Positions 34,858 to 44,000 of a stretch of 64,000 nt of DNA are shown here, piece by piece. The stretch is from the NCBI RefSeq assembly GCF_013315265.1, contig NZ_JABUFE010000001.1:531001-595000 (forward strand), given 5' to 3'. Position 1 is the first letter of the stretch; each line of letters begins with the position of its first letter. The notes under the pieces are model-generated. The model made no database searches and was not told the DNA's origin. It saw nothing but the letters and a program-made list of their open reading frames with translations. Position numbers and translations under genes: made by a program. Source of the stretch: Parasulfitobacter algicola. GTDB taxonomy: Bacteria > Pseudomonadota > Alphaproteobacteria > Rhodobacterales > Rhodobacteraceae.

Positions 34858-35556
34858 TTAGTTGGGGCCATTCCACGACCCGGGCAGATCGACGCGCGGC
34901 ATGCGCGATGGGGCTTTGACCTTGCTTAGCACCCAATTCGGCCCAGCGAAAACCTGTTTCAGGATGGGATTATCGTTGACTTGTGCTTTGATCTTTTCGA
35001 ATTGCATCACATTATCAATCCGGCGGTTCAGAAAATCCCATGTGGCCTGATTGCCGACGCTGTCATCGCCCAACCAATACAGAATGGTCGAACCATAAAC
35101 CCCTGATAAAGTCGCCCGTTTGGTGTACCAGTTAATGTCATCTGACGTATCACCCAGAGTATCCCAGATCAGATCGCAGGTGCCCCAGATCAGCTTTGCA
35201 CCATCGGTGGCGTGTTGTGGTAACGCAAATAACGCAGTGCCCCGGCGCACGGCCTCTTTGTCTTCGATCACCTCAATTCGGTATTGCACAGCAGTTGCGA
35301 TTTTATCGCGAAAGCGCAGTTCGCCCAGCTTTGCCGATTTCAGCCGCGCAACCATAGCCGCGTCACCCCTGTGGTGAAATTCAATCGCCAGATCGACAGC
35401 GCCCCTTGGGCATATGGATCGGGCCAATCCGGTCTCAATCCCTGATTCTGCAATGGCAGCCATAAAGGTTGCTTCACTCCAACCATCAAAGGGTACGTGC
35501 AGCAACGCCGCATCCAATAACTGATTTTTCACTTTGTCATAAGGGGCTTGGGTCAT
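34858..35556 (-). CDS. coq9: COQ9-family ubiquinone biosynthesis protein
   Basis: This is 232 residues from the ATG at 35556. The N-terminal TetR-like helical part reads LLDAALLHVPFDGWSEATFMAAI and is followed by the COQ9 core GAVDLAIEFHHRGD and INWYTKRATLSGVYGSTILYWLGD, with FLNRRIDNVM near the end. COQ9 is a lipid-binding factor that presents ubiquinone intermediates to COQ7-type hydroxylases. Presence of COQ9 fits an alphaproteobacterium. Confidence 0.93.
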   Translation of the reverse strand: MTQAPYDKVKNQLLDAALLHVPFDGWSEATFMAAIAESGIETGLARSICPRGAVDLAIEFHHRGDAAMVARLKSAKLGELRFRDKIATAVQYRIEVIEDKEAVRRGTALFALPQHATDGAKLIWGTCDLIWDTLGDTSDDINWYTKRATLSGVYGSTILYWLGDDSVGNQATWDFLNRRIDNVMQFEKIKAQVNDNPILKQVFAGPNWVLSKVKAPSRMPRVDLPGSWNGPN

Positions 35557-35661
35557 CAGAATCTCCTGTGCTGCGCATACTAGACAAGATAGGGGCGCTT
35601 TGCTATACGACCACTTCCTGCAATTCATGCAAACTCAAACTTAGGAAGGTGGTGACACCAC

Positions 35662-35868
35662 ATGCAGGTTAGTGTTCGCGACAACAATGTCGATCAGGCG
35701 CTTCGTGCCCTGAAGAAAAAGCTGCAGCGCGAAGGCGTGTTTCGTGAAATGAAGCTTAAGCAACATTTCGAAAAACCGTCCGAGAAGAAAGCACGCGAGA
35801 AGGCCGAGGCCATTCGCCGTGCGCGCAAGCTGGCACGCAAAAAGGCACAGCGCGAAGGTATGATGTAA
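35662..35868 (+). CDS. rpsU: 30S ribosomal protein S21
   Basis: This 68-residue basic protein ([21 protein letters not shown], then [20 protein letters not shown], then Arg/Lys-rich tail) is typical of S21. GGAAGGTGGTGAC precedes the start. A hairpin terminator lies downstream at 35894-35925. Confidence 0.97.
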   Translation: MQVSVRDNNVDQALRALKKKLQREGVFREMKLKQHFEKPSEKKAREKAEAIRRARKLARKKAQREGMM

Positions 35869-35893
35869 ATCGAACCTCTCGACATGATGAAAT

Positions 35894-35925
35894 AACCCTC
35901 GTGGCATCCGCCCCGGGGGTTTTTC
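35894..35925 (+). terminator. Terminator after rpsU
   Basis: AACCCTCG pairs imperfectly with CGGGGGTT around a loop, followed by TTTTTC at 35920-35925. It serves rpsU and may read through for the convergent sulfotransferase. Confidence 0.6.
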
Positions 35926-35929
35926 TTTG

Positions 35930-36559
35930 TCAGATCATATTATCGGCGATGCGTTTTTGAAACTGCGTCGTTGTGTTGCCGGATGGAAAATCAACATCTG
36001 GCACAGGTTTTCCCAGAAAGTCACATAACGGCACCCAGTCTGATCCGACGGGGTAAATCAACAAGCGATCAGATGGGATAGTTTCAATAACGCTTGCATT
36101 ATGCGCCTCGTAAACCGCCTTTGCATGATCGGGATCGTTGATCTTTCCGTCAAAAATTCTGTTAAAGATCAATTCGCAAAACGTCGCAATATCATTGCGG
36201 TGCGGTGGGGCATGGCGCCCCTTGGCTTTGATAAAGGGAAGGATGGTCTTTGTCATACTTGCGTACCAGCTGTCGGCGTCGCGCAGTGTCAGAATGACTT
36301 TGGCATCGGGAAAATGATCCGCCAGATCACGCCAATAGGCAGCACCCGGCCAATCGGCCTGTGATCTATAGCCCACAAACAAAGCATCCCAATCCGCCGT
36401 TTCACCCTGTGCAACTGAAAGCCAAGATGGGACCAATTCACCATTAGCGCGAAGTTCTACCATGTGATGACAGGGTCCAAATCCAAGATGCAGCAAGGCT
36501 TCACGTAAGGATTCAGTCCCTGTTCGTCCCATTCCGGCACCAATAATTTCCAGGGTCAT
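35930..36559 (-). CDS. Sulfotransferase-family protein
   Basis: This 209-residue protein begins with the PAPS-binding P-loop GAGMGRTGTESLREALLHLGFGPCHHM. Later motifs are KVILTLRDADSWYASM (3'-phosphate-binding RD...S) and the PLCDFLGKPVPDVDFP end pattern of PF17784-type sulfotransferases. Such enzymes transfer sulfate from PAPS to an alcohol or carbohydrate; the substrate is unknown. It is a single-domain cytoplasmic protein, 24 bases after sdaA on the same strand. Confidence 0.85.
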   Translation of the reverse strand: MTLEIIGAGMGRTGTESLREALLHLGFGPCHHMVELRANGELVPSWLSVAQGETADWDALFVGYRSQADWPGAAYWRDLADHFPDAKVILTLRDADSWYASMTKTILPFIKAKGRHAPPHRNDIATFCELIFNRIFDGKINDPDHAKAVYEAHNASVIETIPSDRLLIYPVGSDWVPLCDFLGKPVPDVDFPSGNTTTQFQKRIADNMI

Positions 36560-36583
36560 TTTCTGTCCTTAGTGCTATTTGAC

Positions 36584-37957
36584 CTAGCAATTTGGAATAT
36601 TCACGGCCAGTCCGCCAAGTGATGTTTCCTTGTATTTCTCGGACATATCCGCACCGGTTTGTCGCATAGTTTCAATGCAGGCATCCAGCGGAACCAGATG
36701 TGTACCATCGCCGCGCAGGGCAAGTGACGCGGCTGAAACGGCCTTGATCGCACCAAGTCCGTTGCGTTCGATGCAGGGCACTTGAACCAGACCTTTTACC
36801 GGATCGCAGGTCATACCCAAATGATGCTCTAACGCGATTTCAGCTGCATTTTCAACTTGTTCCGGCGTGGCGCCCATAACAGCAGCCAGGCCCGCGGCAG
36901 CCATGGCAGCGGCACTTCCAACTTCGGCCTGACACCCGCATTCAGCGCCACTGATTGATGCATTATGCTTGACCAAACCACCAATTGCAGCGGCCGTTAG
37001 CAGAAAATCGGGAATGCGTGATGGTGCGGCACCCGGCACAAAATCCAGCCAATATCGGATTGTTGCAGGCACAACGCCTGCCGCGCCATTTGTCGGGGCC
37101 GTGACAACCTGCCCCCCGGCGGCGTTTTCTTCGTTCACGGCCATGGCATAGACGCTCATCCAATCATTAATCGTATGGGGCGCGGTCAGGTTCATGCCGC
37201 GTTCAGCCATCAGGGCTTCATGAATGCCCTTGGCGCGACGTCGCACCGAAAGACCGCCAGGCAGAATGCCATCCGTTGCCAGCCCACGATCGATGCAGGC
37301 TGACATGGTTTCCCAAAGCCGGGTCAGGCCATCGTTTAAATTCATGTGTGAAATGCGGCTAAGTTCATTCTCGCGTTTCAAATCGGCGATTGATTTACCC
37401 TTATCCTTGCACATCTGTAGCATTTCGGCGGCGGATTTAAAGGGGTACGGTACGGCGGGCCCATCATCGGTATCCACGCCAGAGGCCAGTTCATCCGCAG
37501 TTAAAACAAAGCCACCCCCAACTGAATAATAGGTTTCCTGCAAGATGATATCGCCCTGCGGGTCTGTGGCACTTAAGATCATGCCGTTCGCATGGCCGGA
37601 CAGCGGATGATTATAGTCGAAAATCAGATCCGTTTTTGGATCAAAGGCTAAACGGGGCAGATTAGATGGCGTGACGTGACATGTTTTAGCGATCTTTTTC
37701 AGCATGTCTTCGGCCTGGGTCGCGTCATAGGTTTCGGGTAGAAACCCTGCCAACCCAAGTGTCACGGCCCTGTCGGTTGCGTGACCCACACCTGTAAAAG
37801 CTAGCGAACCATGTAAGGATGCGCGCAAACCTGACGCCTGAAACGGACTGGCCCGCAACACGTCCAAAAACCGCCCGGCAGCGACCATTGGACCCATAGT
37901 ATGTGATGAAGACGGACCGATCCCGATTTTGAACATCTCAAATACAGACAGAAACAT
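36584..37957 (-). CDS. sdaA: L-serine ammonia-lyase, single-chain, Fe-S dependent
   Basis: This 457-residue enzyme has the N-terminal domain SVFEMFKIGIGPSSSHTMGPMVAAG. The catalytic domain carries the [4Fe-4S]-binding ISGAECGCQAEVGSAAAMAAAG and a conserved MTCDPVKGLVQVPCIERN. It converts L-serine to pyruvate and ammonium. Length is normal for the one-chain form. The upstream gap to mscL (37958-38086) shows no gene. Confidence 0.96.
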   Translation of the reverse strand: MFLSVFEMFKIGIGPSSSHTMGPMVAAGRFLDVLRASPFQASGLRASLHGSLAFTGVGHATDRAVTLGLAGFLPETYDATQAEDMLKKIAKTCHVTPSNLPRLAFDPKTDLIFDYNHPLSGHANGMILSATDPQGDIILQETYYSVGGGFVLTADELASGVDTDDGPAVPYPFKSAAEMLQMCKDKGKSIADLKRENELSRISHMNLNDGLTRLWETMSACIDRGLATDGILPGGLSVRRRAKGIHEALMAERGMNLTAPHTINDWMSVYAMAVNEENAAGGQVVTAPTNGAAGVVPATIRYWLDFVPGAAPSRIPDFLLTAAAIGGLVKHNASISGAECGCQAEVGSAAAMAAAGLAAVMGATPEQVENAAEIALEHHLGMTCDPVKGLVQVPCIERNGLGAIKAVSAASLALRGDGTHLVPLDACIETMRQTGADMSEKYKETSLGGLAVNIPNC

Positions 37958-38086
37958 CGCAAAGCGGCCTTTTTATTAATCTCTTCGGCAGCCTGACAGA
38001 ACCGCAAACGCTTAACCACCTGAAAGCGACAGGTTTCAGCCCAAAATGCCATGGCGCGGCTGCATGTGCGACGCGCCATAACACTA

Positions 38087-38518
38087 TCAACCGGCTTGCT
38101 TGACCAATGCGTCCCGGATTTCCATCAACAGATCTTTTTCTGTCGGACCCGTGTCGATTTCGGGTGCCACGTCTTCGTCTTTGTCGGCCATAGATTTGAT
38201 GCGATTGACCATTTTGACCAGCATGAAAACCACAAAGGCTATGATCAGAAAATTGATAATCGCCATGATAAAATTGCCGATTGCAAAGACCGATGCACCG
38301 GCTTCCTGTGCAGCTTCGACTGATGCGAATTCCCCGTCGCCCATCACATAGAACCAGCCTGAAAAGTCAATTCCACCTGTAAAAAGCGCAATGATCGGGT
38401 TGATTAGATCGCCAACAAGCGAAGTCACGATGGCTGTAAAGGCAGCACCTATGATAATCCCGACGGCCATGTCCATGACATTGCCCCGGGCTATGAAGTC
38501 CTTGAATTCGTTCAGCAT
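38087..38518 (-). CDS. mscL: Large-conductance mechanosensitive channel MscL
   Basis: This is 143 residues from the ATG at 38518 ([27 protein letters not shown]), preceded by AAGGAA. It has two transmembrane helices (about 15-45 and 75-103) and a C-terminal acidic-basic bundle ([17 protein letters not shown]). MscL releases solutes on hypo-osmotic shock. The longer open frame upstream to 38731 lacks any family match and is rejected. Confidence 0.97.
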   Translation of the reverse strand: MLNEFKDFIARGNVMDMAVGIIIGAAFTAIVTSLVGDLINPIIALFTGGIDFSGWFYVMGDGEFASVEAAQEAGASVFAIGNFIMAIINFLIIAFVVFMLVKMVNRIKSMADKDEDVAPEIDTGPTEKDLLMEIRDALVKQAG

Positions 38519-38669
38519 CTTACGGTTCCTTAACTGTTCACACTGGCGCTTTTTGTTTTCAATGCGCACCTGCGCACAACCGTACCGCTGTTTTCCAACA
38601 GGTCTATGTCTTTTTTTACGTCGTGCATTCGTTATGTGTGGATGGCACTCACAATAACGGAGCATCCCG

Positions 38670-39365
38670 GTGACCGATTTATCTGCATTCCCAATCACAA
38701 AAAAATGGCCTGCACAAAACTCTGATATCATTCAGCTATATTCTTTCCCCACGCCCAATGGCGTCAAAGTATCTATCGCGCTTGAGGAAATGGATCTTGA
38801 ATATGAAGCCCATAAAGTCACGCTTTCAGATGCAGATGTCAAAAGCCCCGAATTTCTGTCGTTGAATCCAAATAACAAGATCCCGGCGATTATTGATCCA
38901 ACTGGACCAAACGGGCCAATTGGTTTGTTCGAATCTGGCGCTATTTTGCTGTATCTTGCAGATAAAACCGGCAAGTTGATCGGCAGTAACAAAGCGGACA
39001 AGGCACACATCACGCAGTGGCTGATGTTCCAGATGGGTGGTTTGGGGCCTATGTTGGGGCAACTTGGATTTTTCTATAAATTCGCAGGCAGCGAATGGGA
39101 AGATAAGCGCCCGCAAGAACGATATATCAATGAAGCAAAGCGGTTATTGGGGGTTCTGGAAAAGGAACTTGATGGCAAAGATTGGATCGTAGGCGATTAT
39201 TCTATTGCTGATATTGCGATTGCCCCATGGTTACGGGCGCTGGACTTTTATGGTGCAAAAAATGTTTTGGGCTGGGATGATCATGAAAATCTAGTCGCCT
39301 ATCTGGATCGTTTCGTCAGCCGCGATGCTGTGAAAAAAGGTTTGGTTACACCGTCACGTGATTAA
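38670..39365 (+). CDS. Glutathione S-transferase family protein
   Basis: This is 231 residues from the GTG at 38670 with GGAG ahead. The N-terminal thioredoxin-like domain contains [21 protein letters not shown], the cis-Pro NPNNKIPAI and glutathione-binding [16 protein letters not shown]. The helical C-terminal domain has a conserved [14 protein letters not shown]. It resembles YfcG/Ure2-like GSTs, which have disulfide-reductase activity. A perfect terminator follows. Confidence 0.93.
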   Translation: MTDLSAFPITKKWPAQNSDIIQLYSFPTPNGVKVSIALEEMDLEYEAHKVTLSDADVKSPEFLSLNPNNKIPAIIDPTGPNGPIGLFESGAILLYLADKTGKLIGSNKADKAHITQWLMFQMGGLGPMLGQLGFFYKFAGSEWEDKRPQERYINEAKRLLGVLEKELDGKDWIVGDYSIADIAIAPWLRALDFYGAKNVLGWDDHENLVAYLDRFVSRDAVKKGLVTPSRD

Positions 39366-39371
39366 TAAGAA

Positions 39372-39402
39372 AACGGGGCCCAGCATTTCAGCGGGCCCCG
39401 TT
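39372..39402 (+). terminator. Strong terminator after the GST gene
   Basis: AACGGGGCCC (39372-39381) and GGGCCCCGTT (39393-39402) form a perfect 10-bp stem with an 11-base loop, followed by GTTTGT. Confidence 0.88.
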
Positions 39403-39708
39403 GTTTGTCACCGGTGACGGTTGTTGGATTATTCTGAACGATCGCTTTCCAGACGGTCTTTCAGCATTGCCAGTTCGCTCAGCGACAGGCCTTGGCCTTC
39501 GACGCCCAGGGAACGGTCCTTGCCATGCTCGCACACGCGATCCCGTTTGTTTATTAGGGAAACGATCCCAGCGCAGCACGGATGTTACAACGCCCACTCA
39601 AGTACTCGCCAGATCTTCACGAAGGATGTGAAGAGTGAAATATTTGGGGAAGGGTGTTTTTATGAAACGCTGTAATTTTCAAAGAAACCGACAATGACAT
39701 CAACAAAA
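39403..39708. other. Intergenic stretch with a possible small minus-strand coding remnant
   Basis: No established gene is present. On the minus strand one frame reads VCEHGKDRSLGVEGQG then LSLSELAMLKDRLE and stops near 39430, with regular amphipathic spacing and ordinary codon use. It could be the C-terminal end of a lost gene or a short protein starting at a GTG near 39540. I do not recognise it and no ribosome-binding site is clear. Confidence 0.25.
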
Positions 39709-40623
39709 TTAGTTTTGTGTTAAGGTACCAATGTGCTGTTCACCGCGCGCCTTTGACAGATTAATCTGCTTTTGGCGTTCGCGAAAACGGGCTTTGTCAT
39801 CGTCGGACGTATCGTTGATGCAATTGTGGCAGGATACGCCCGGTTCAAACTGCGGTTTGCGCAAGTCTTCGGGCAACAAGGGTCTGCGACAGGCATGGCA
39901 CAGGCGGTGCGGACCGATTTTCAAACCATGACCAACAGAAACGCGGTTATCGAAGACAAAACAGTCACCGTTCCAAGTACTTTCGGTTTCCGGGACGGTT
40001 TCAAGATATTTCAGTATACCGCCCTTCAAATGATAGACGTCTTCAACACCTTGCCCAATCAGATAGTTCGTCGATTTTTCACACCGAATTCCGCCGGTAC
40101 AAAACATCGCAACACGTTTGTTATGAAAGCGATCTTTGTTTTCTTCCCACCATTTTGGAAATTCGCCAAAACTTTTGGTTTGCGGGTCGATGGCGCCGTC
40201 AAAGGTGCCAATGGCGACTTCGTAATCATTGCGCGTGTCTATGACCACGACATCGTCAGACTGAATCAAATCGTTCCAATCCTGCGCTTCAACATAGCGC
40301 CCGACCGCGGCGGTTGGATCGACGTCGGGTTGCTTCATCGTCACGATTTCACGTTTCAAACGCACTTTCAGACGACCAAAGGGCGGCTCGTCGGATTGGC
40401 TTTCCTTCCATTCCAAGGCTTCGCATCCGGGCAATCCGCGCAAAACAGGGATAATCGCGTCAATACCATGGCGTGATCCGGCGATGGTGCCATTGATACC
40501 TTCGGGGGCTATTAAAAGCGTGCCCATTATACCGTTGTCCTGACAAGCCTTCAAAACCTGCGCGCGTAATTTTGCAGGGTCATTGAAGCGGGCAAAGTGA
40601 TAAAGGGCAGCAATGATATACAT
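39709..40623 (-). CDS. trhO: tRNA uridine(34) hydroxylase TrhO (rhodanese family)
   Basis: This is 304 residues from the ATG at 40623 (MYIIAALYHFARF). The N-terminal acylphosphatase-like part contains GTLLIAPEGINGTIAGS. The rhodanese domain (about 120-225) has DTRNDYEVAIGTFDGAI and the catalytic loop FCTGGIRCEKS with its Cys. The C-terminal zinc-ribbon-like Cys cluster is CHACRRPL and CHNCINDTS. TrhO makes 5-hydroxyuridine at the tRNA wobble position using oxygen. A longer frame to 40695 is not supported. Confidence 0.95.
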   Translation of the reverse strand: MYIIAALYHFARFNDPAKLRAQVLKACQDNGIMGTLLIAPEGINGTIAGSRHGIDAIIPVLRGLPGCEALEWKESQSDEPPFGRLKVRLKREIVTMKQPDVDPTAAVGRYVEAQDWNDLIQSDDVVVIDTRNDYEVAIGTFDGAIDPQTKSFGEFPKWWEENKDRFHNKRVAMFCTGGIRCEKSTNYLIGQGVEDVYHLKGGILKYLETVPETESTWNGDCFVFDNRVSVGHGLKIGPHRLCHACRRPLLPEDLRKPQFEPGVSCHNCINDTSDDDKARFRERQKQINLSKARGEQHIGTLTQN

Positions 40624-40719
40624 GGGCGGCGATGTAAGGCATCGGTGCTCTATATAGCAAGCCCCATTGACGTCATGGCATGGGCTTTCTAGCAATAGAT
40701 AACAACATATGAGGCCAAA

Positions 40720-41325
40720 ATGTCATCTGATACCGCTTTGATCGTGATTGATGTGCAAAATGACTTTTGCCCTGGCGGTGCGCTGGCCGTGGCTGAGGGG
40801 GATCAGATCATTCCACTGATTAACAAAATGATGGACGAACACGATGTCTGTATCCTGACCCAGGATTGGCATCCGGCCGGCCATTCATCCTTTGCGTCCA
40901 GCCATGAGGGTCAGCAGCCCTATGAGATGATCGATATGCCCTATGGCCCTCAGGTTTTGTGGCCGGATCATTGCATTCAAGGCAGCCATGGCGCGCAATT
41001 CCATACAGATCTGAAAACGGATACGGCGGATATGATCATTCGCAAGGGCTGTAATCCTCAGATAGACAGCTATTCTGCATTTTTTGAAAATGACCGGAAA
41101 ACACCAACTGGGCTTGAAGGATATCTGCGCACGTGCGGTGTATCATCTGTCGTTCTTGTTGGCCTGGCGACAGACTTCTGTGTGAACTATTCAGCGCAGG
41201 ATGCTGCAAAACTGGGGTTTTCAGTAACTGTTGAACTGTCGGCGTGCCGCGCGATTGATCTGGCTGGGTCGCTGGATCAGGCCCGTCAGGCGATGCTGCA
41301 AGCAGGGTGCGTATTGCGGGATTAG
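40720..41325 (+). CDS. pncA: Nicotinamidase/pyrazinamidase
   Basis: This 201-residue isochorismatase-fold amidase has the triad Asp in VIDVQNDFCPGGAL, Lys in IIRKGCNP and Cys in GLATDFCVNYSAQDA. Zinc-site residues are in TQDWHPAGHSSF (Asp, His). It hydrolyses nicotinamide to nicotinate in NAD salvage. A hairpin follows at 41443. Confidence 0.96.
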   Translation: MSSDTALIVIDVQNDFCPGGALAVAEGDQIIPLINKMMDEHDVCILTQDWHPAGHSSFASSHEGQQPYEMIDMPYGPQVLWPDHCIQGSHGAQFHTDLKTDTADMIIRKGCNPQIDSYSAFFENDRKTPTGLEGYLRTCGVSSVVLVGLATDFCVNYSAQDAAKLGFSVTVELSACRAIDLAGSLDQARQAMLQAGCVLRD

Positions 41326-41442
41326 TCCCCTGAAGAAATCCGAAGGTGGGCGACATCCAGTACGTTTTCGCGGAACCGAGTGTTCCATCATCAATACCTT
41401 ACACAGAAAAACGATAGCGTCAGTCATAGTCACAAAAGTAAA

Positions 41443-41471
41443 ACGGCCGCCTTCTTTTGGAAAGCGACCGT
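41443..41471. terminator. Terminator between pncA and the T6SS-2 operon end
   Basis: ACGGCCGC and GCGACCGT pair with one mismatch around a CTTCTTTTGGAAA loop, followed by CTTTATG on the plus strand and by TTTTAC-type sequence on the minus strand. It separates convergent pncA and the Wza-like gene. Confidence 0.6.
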
Positions 41472-41495
41472 CTTTATGCGTTGTATTTTTGATAT

Positions 41496-42599
41496 CTAGG
41501 GAAGTTCGACAGATGGTTCTGACGGCAGTTCCGGCGGACGGCTAAAGACCTGAGTGATCTTGCCGGTTTTTGCCAAAGGTGCGTCGCCCACAAAAATCTG
41601 ATCTCCATCGCGGATCATGAAACGATCAGCCAGAAAGACCTGATCAGATTTCCGCAAATTTACACGATAGATGATATTACCACCAGACGGGATCAGTTCT
41701 GCAACTTTTTGTCCCAACTGTCGGGCTTCGGGCGCGGTGATGGTGCGCAGAACAAAGACGGACCGTGGATTAGCGCGACCGTCTGCCAGACCGCCAGCAC
41801 GTGCAATCGCCTGATTCAGGTTCACGGTTCCGGCCGAGAAAGGGATTTCGCCCTTTTTATTCAGTGCGCCACTGGCAATGAATGTATGAGGTGCGGGTGC
41901 CAGCAAAAGGATATCGCCCGGCAACATGGTAACGTTGTCGGTTGGATTATCATAGATCGATGTCAAAATCTGGGCAGCACTTTTATCGCCACGGATCAAT
42001 TTCACCTCTGTCTGACCAGGCTTTTCGGTGGGGCCACCAGCCAAGGCAATCGCCTCAAGAACGGTTTCGCCGCGCGCAGTCAGCGGGAAAACACCACTGC
42101 TGGCTACATCGCCCTGAACTGCAAAGCTATCGGCGTCTTTTCGTGTGATATTAACGTTCACAAATGGGTTAATTGCAGATTCCCGTAATTGTGTCGTAAT
42201 GGCATTCTGCACTGTGTTGATTGTGCGATCCGCAACACGAACACGCCCGACAAAGGGCAAGTTCACATGACCACTATCATCAACAGTATAATCACCAAGG
42301 TTTAGCGATGAACTGTCGGCGGTGGTGAAAATCCCGGCGTCGCCAGCATCGAATACAACAACGTTGATGGTGTCGCCTTTTCGAACAACTCCTGGTTTAT
42401 ATGTGCCGCCTGTAAAAGCTTTGCCCAATGTCGGCATACCCGCTTGGTTTTGTGCACTAATTGCTCTGGCGGATAAATCAATCAAAGGAACATCGTTTGA
42501 GCGGGCTGAACTGATCATTGATCTGGTGGAGGGACCGTCAGACGGGGCACATGCGCAAAGTAAACCAAGTAAAATTATAGCACCGGTTGCTCTAATCAT
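41496..42599 (-). CDS. Wza-like polysaccharide-export lipoprotein at the end of the T6SS-2 operon
   Basis: This 367-residue lipoprotein has signal MIRATGAIILLGLLCAC (Cys17). A PES domain lies at about 66-150 (YKPGVVRKGDTINVVVFDAG, VDDSGHVNLPFVGRVRVA), followed by two SLBB-type domains (FAVQGDVASSGVFPL... and FIASGALNKKGEIPFSAGTVNLNQAIARAGG). Such proteins form octameric outer-membrane rings for capsule export. No other polysaccharide gene is nearby. The gene lies 36 bases after the tagF-pppA fusion on the same strand, so it is probably the last gene of T6SS-2. That system lacks the lipoprotein TssJ; a substitute outer-membrane role is a hypothesis. Confidence 0.88.
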   Translation of the reverse strand: MIRATGAIILLGLLCACAPSDGPSTRSMISSARSNDVPLIDLSARAISAQNQAGMPTLGKAFTGGTYKPGVVRKGDTINVVVFDAGDAGIFTTADSSSLNLGDYTVDDSGHVNLPFVGRVRVADRTINTVQNAITTQLRESAINPFVNVNITRKDADSFAVQGDVASSGVFPLTARGETVLEAIALAGGPTEKPGQTEVKLIRGDKSAAQILTSIYDNPTDNVTMLPGDILLLAPAPHTFIASGALNKKGEIPFSAGTVNLNQAIARAGGLADGRANPRSVFVLRTITAPEARQLGQKVAELIPSGGNIIYRVNLRKSDQVFLADRFMIRDGDQIFVGDAPLAKTGKITQVFSRPPELPSEPSVELP

Positions 42600-42635
42600 A
42601 TTTCTTCTCCGAAACCTGTATATGCGATTTTTCGC

Positions 42636-43988
42636 TTATGTTTTGGCACTTAAAAACATTGCAAGCGCCGTTGCGTCAAGTGATCCGCCACCAATGACGG
42701 CATCCTGTGTCAAAACTGTTGCTGTCTTGTCAGGTGTTGCCTCATTAAATAGCGTCTCGCGAATATCATTTTCAGTTAAGGCCTTATGAACACCGGCCGA
42801 ACACAATAAAAATTTGTCACCATCACGAACATGACCGATAGCACTGTCTAATTCGAATTTATTAGCACCCCCAATAGACCGCGTCAAAACCACGGGCATT
42901 TTAGTATCAGAATGGTCGCGACTAAGTCTGTGCAATTCCCCGTCACGCAGAAGATAGGCACGCACATCGCCCGCCCACAGCAATGAATATCGCTGTTCCT
43001 GAATTAGCAAAACAGCCACCGAAGATGCGGGTGATGGTCTGTTTGGCAGGTTTTGCGACCGCAACAAATCATGCGATCGTCGTAGAAGTTCTTGTGTTTC
43101 AGCAACCAATTCGTTCATCGAAAATGACTTGTCGACCGTAGCCATCATATCGTTGATTGTTTTTGCGACGGACGCATTGATTGGCATATCGCCTTGTCCG
43201 CCAACAACCATGGAAAGCTGTTTATTATCGGATACATACCAACCATCTGCGTTAATCCTGGACATTGCCCCACGCGTTGAAGAGGCACCATATGCCAAAT
43301 CAAGCGAAACCGATGCAGGCTGATCGGGGTTCGTTTCCACTGGGGTATCTTCTGCAACCGGCGCTTTGACCTCAGCGACTAGGGGTTTTTGTTCGGCAGG
43401 GCGGGCCAGAAATTTCTTGAACTCTTCGGGTTTTGGTAAGCCTGGCGTAATAATTGGCCTACGTATCGTGTCTTTGGTCCACCATGAAACACTTAATGGA
43501 TCCTCGCCTGGTTCATAGGGTTGGTCGTCGATGATTTTATATGTCGATGGTGGCGATAATTGCTGTGCTGCGGCATCAAAAGCGGGCAGCGAAAAGTCTT
43601 GTTCCAGCGTGGAAAGTACAAGCCGTTCTGCTTGGTTAAACCAGTAATCCGCGCTGCGCAGACGCTTGGCTGTGATTTTGGGTTGCGGCAATGTTGTGGT
43701 CAGGACCAGCGGGAAATAGCGCCCAACGCGATCAACGCTTGGCATCATGACCGCCAGAACAGGCAATGGCCCCCAGACTTTGGCCGGAAAAGCGATGCGC
43801 CAGACCGGTGACACAAGATACGCATCCAGCCAACCATCTTCCAATTGGCTTTGGCTTTCGCGGATACAGGCCTGCAACCAATCGTCCAGTCTGGTGATAA
43901 AGCTGCGGTCCATATAGTTGCTGACGAAATCACCGTGCGTCGGAATTTTTCCGAAATAGCCCGAATGTCGTCCGTTATTCTCTGCCAT
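42636..43988 (-). CDS. tagF: TagF fused to a degenerate PP2C domain (pseudophosphatase) of T6SS-2
   Basis: This is 450 residues. Residues 1-150 are TagF (SGYFGKIPTHGDFVSNYMDRSF, MMPSVDRVGRYFPLVL). A linker rich in Pro and Glu follows, and residues about 230-450 keep the PP2C fold order (GAMSRINADGWYV, LLWAGDVRAYLLRDGELHRL, DGDKFLLCSAGV, GGGSLDATALAMF). Metal-binding signatures are altered: DGMGGH is GGQGDM (263-268), SDGL is SAGV (397-400) and DN is DA (438-439). Only fold and some hydrophobic positions remain, so phosphatase activity is unlikely. Fusions of TagF with PppA are known in other T6SS; here the domain may act as a binding module. Confidence 0.9.
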   Translation of the reverse strand: MAENNGRHSGYFGKIPTHGDFVSNYMDRSFITRLDDWLQACIRESQSQLEDGWLDAYLVSPVWRIAFPAKVWGPLPVLAVMMPSVDRVGRYFPLVLTTTLPQPKITAKRLRSADYWFNQAERLVLSTLEQDFSLPAFDAAAQQLSPPSTYKIIDDQPYEPGEDPLSVSWWTKDTIRRPIITPGLPKPEEFKKFLARPAEQKPLVAEVKAPVAEDTPVETNPDQPASVSLDLAYGASSTRGAMSRINADGWYVSDNKQLSMVVGGQGDMPINASVAKTINDMMATVDKSFSMNELVAETQELLRRSHDLLRSQNLPNRPSPASSVAVLLIQEQRYSLLWAGDVRAYLLRDGELHRLSRDHSDTKMPVVLTRSIGGANKFELDSAIGHVRDGDKFLLCSAGVHKALTENDIRETLFNEATPDKTATVLTQDAVIGGGSLDATALAMFLSAKT

Positions 43989-44000
43989 TCTTATCTGCCC

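Noticed and set aside
38519-38731. N-terminal extension of MscL
   Set aside because: MscL begins at MLNEFKDF with AAGGAA ahead; the added Arg/Cys-rich sequence is not found in the family and overlaps the GST gene start.
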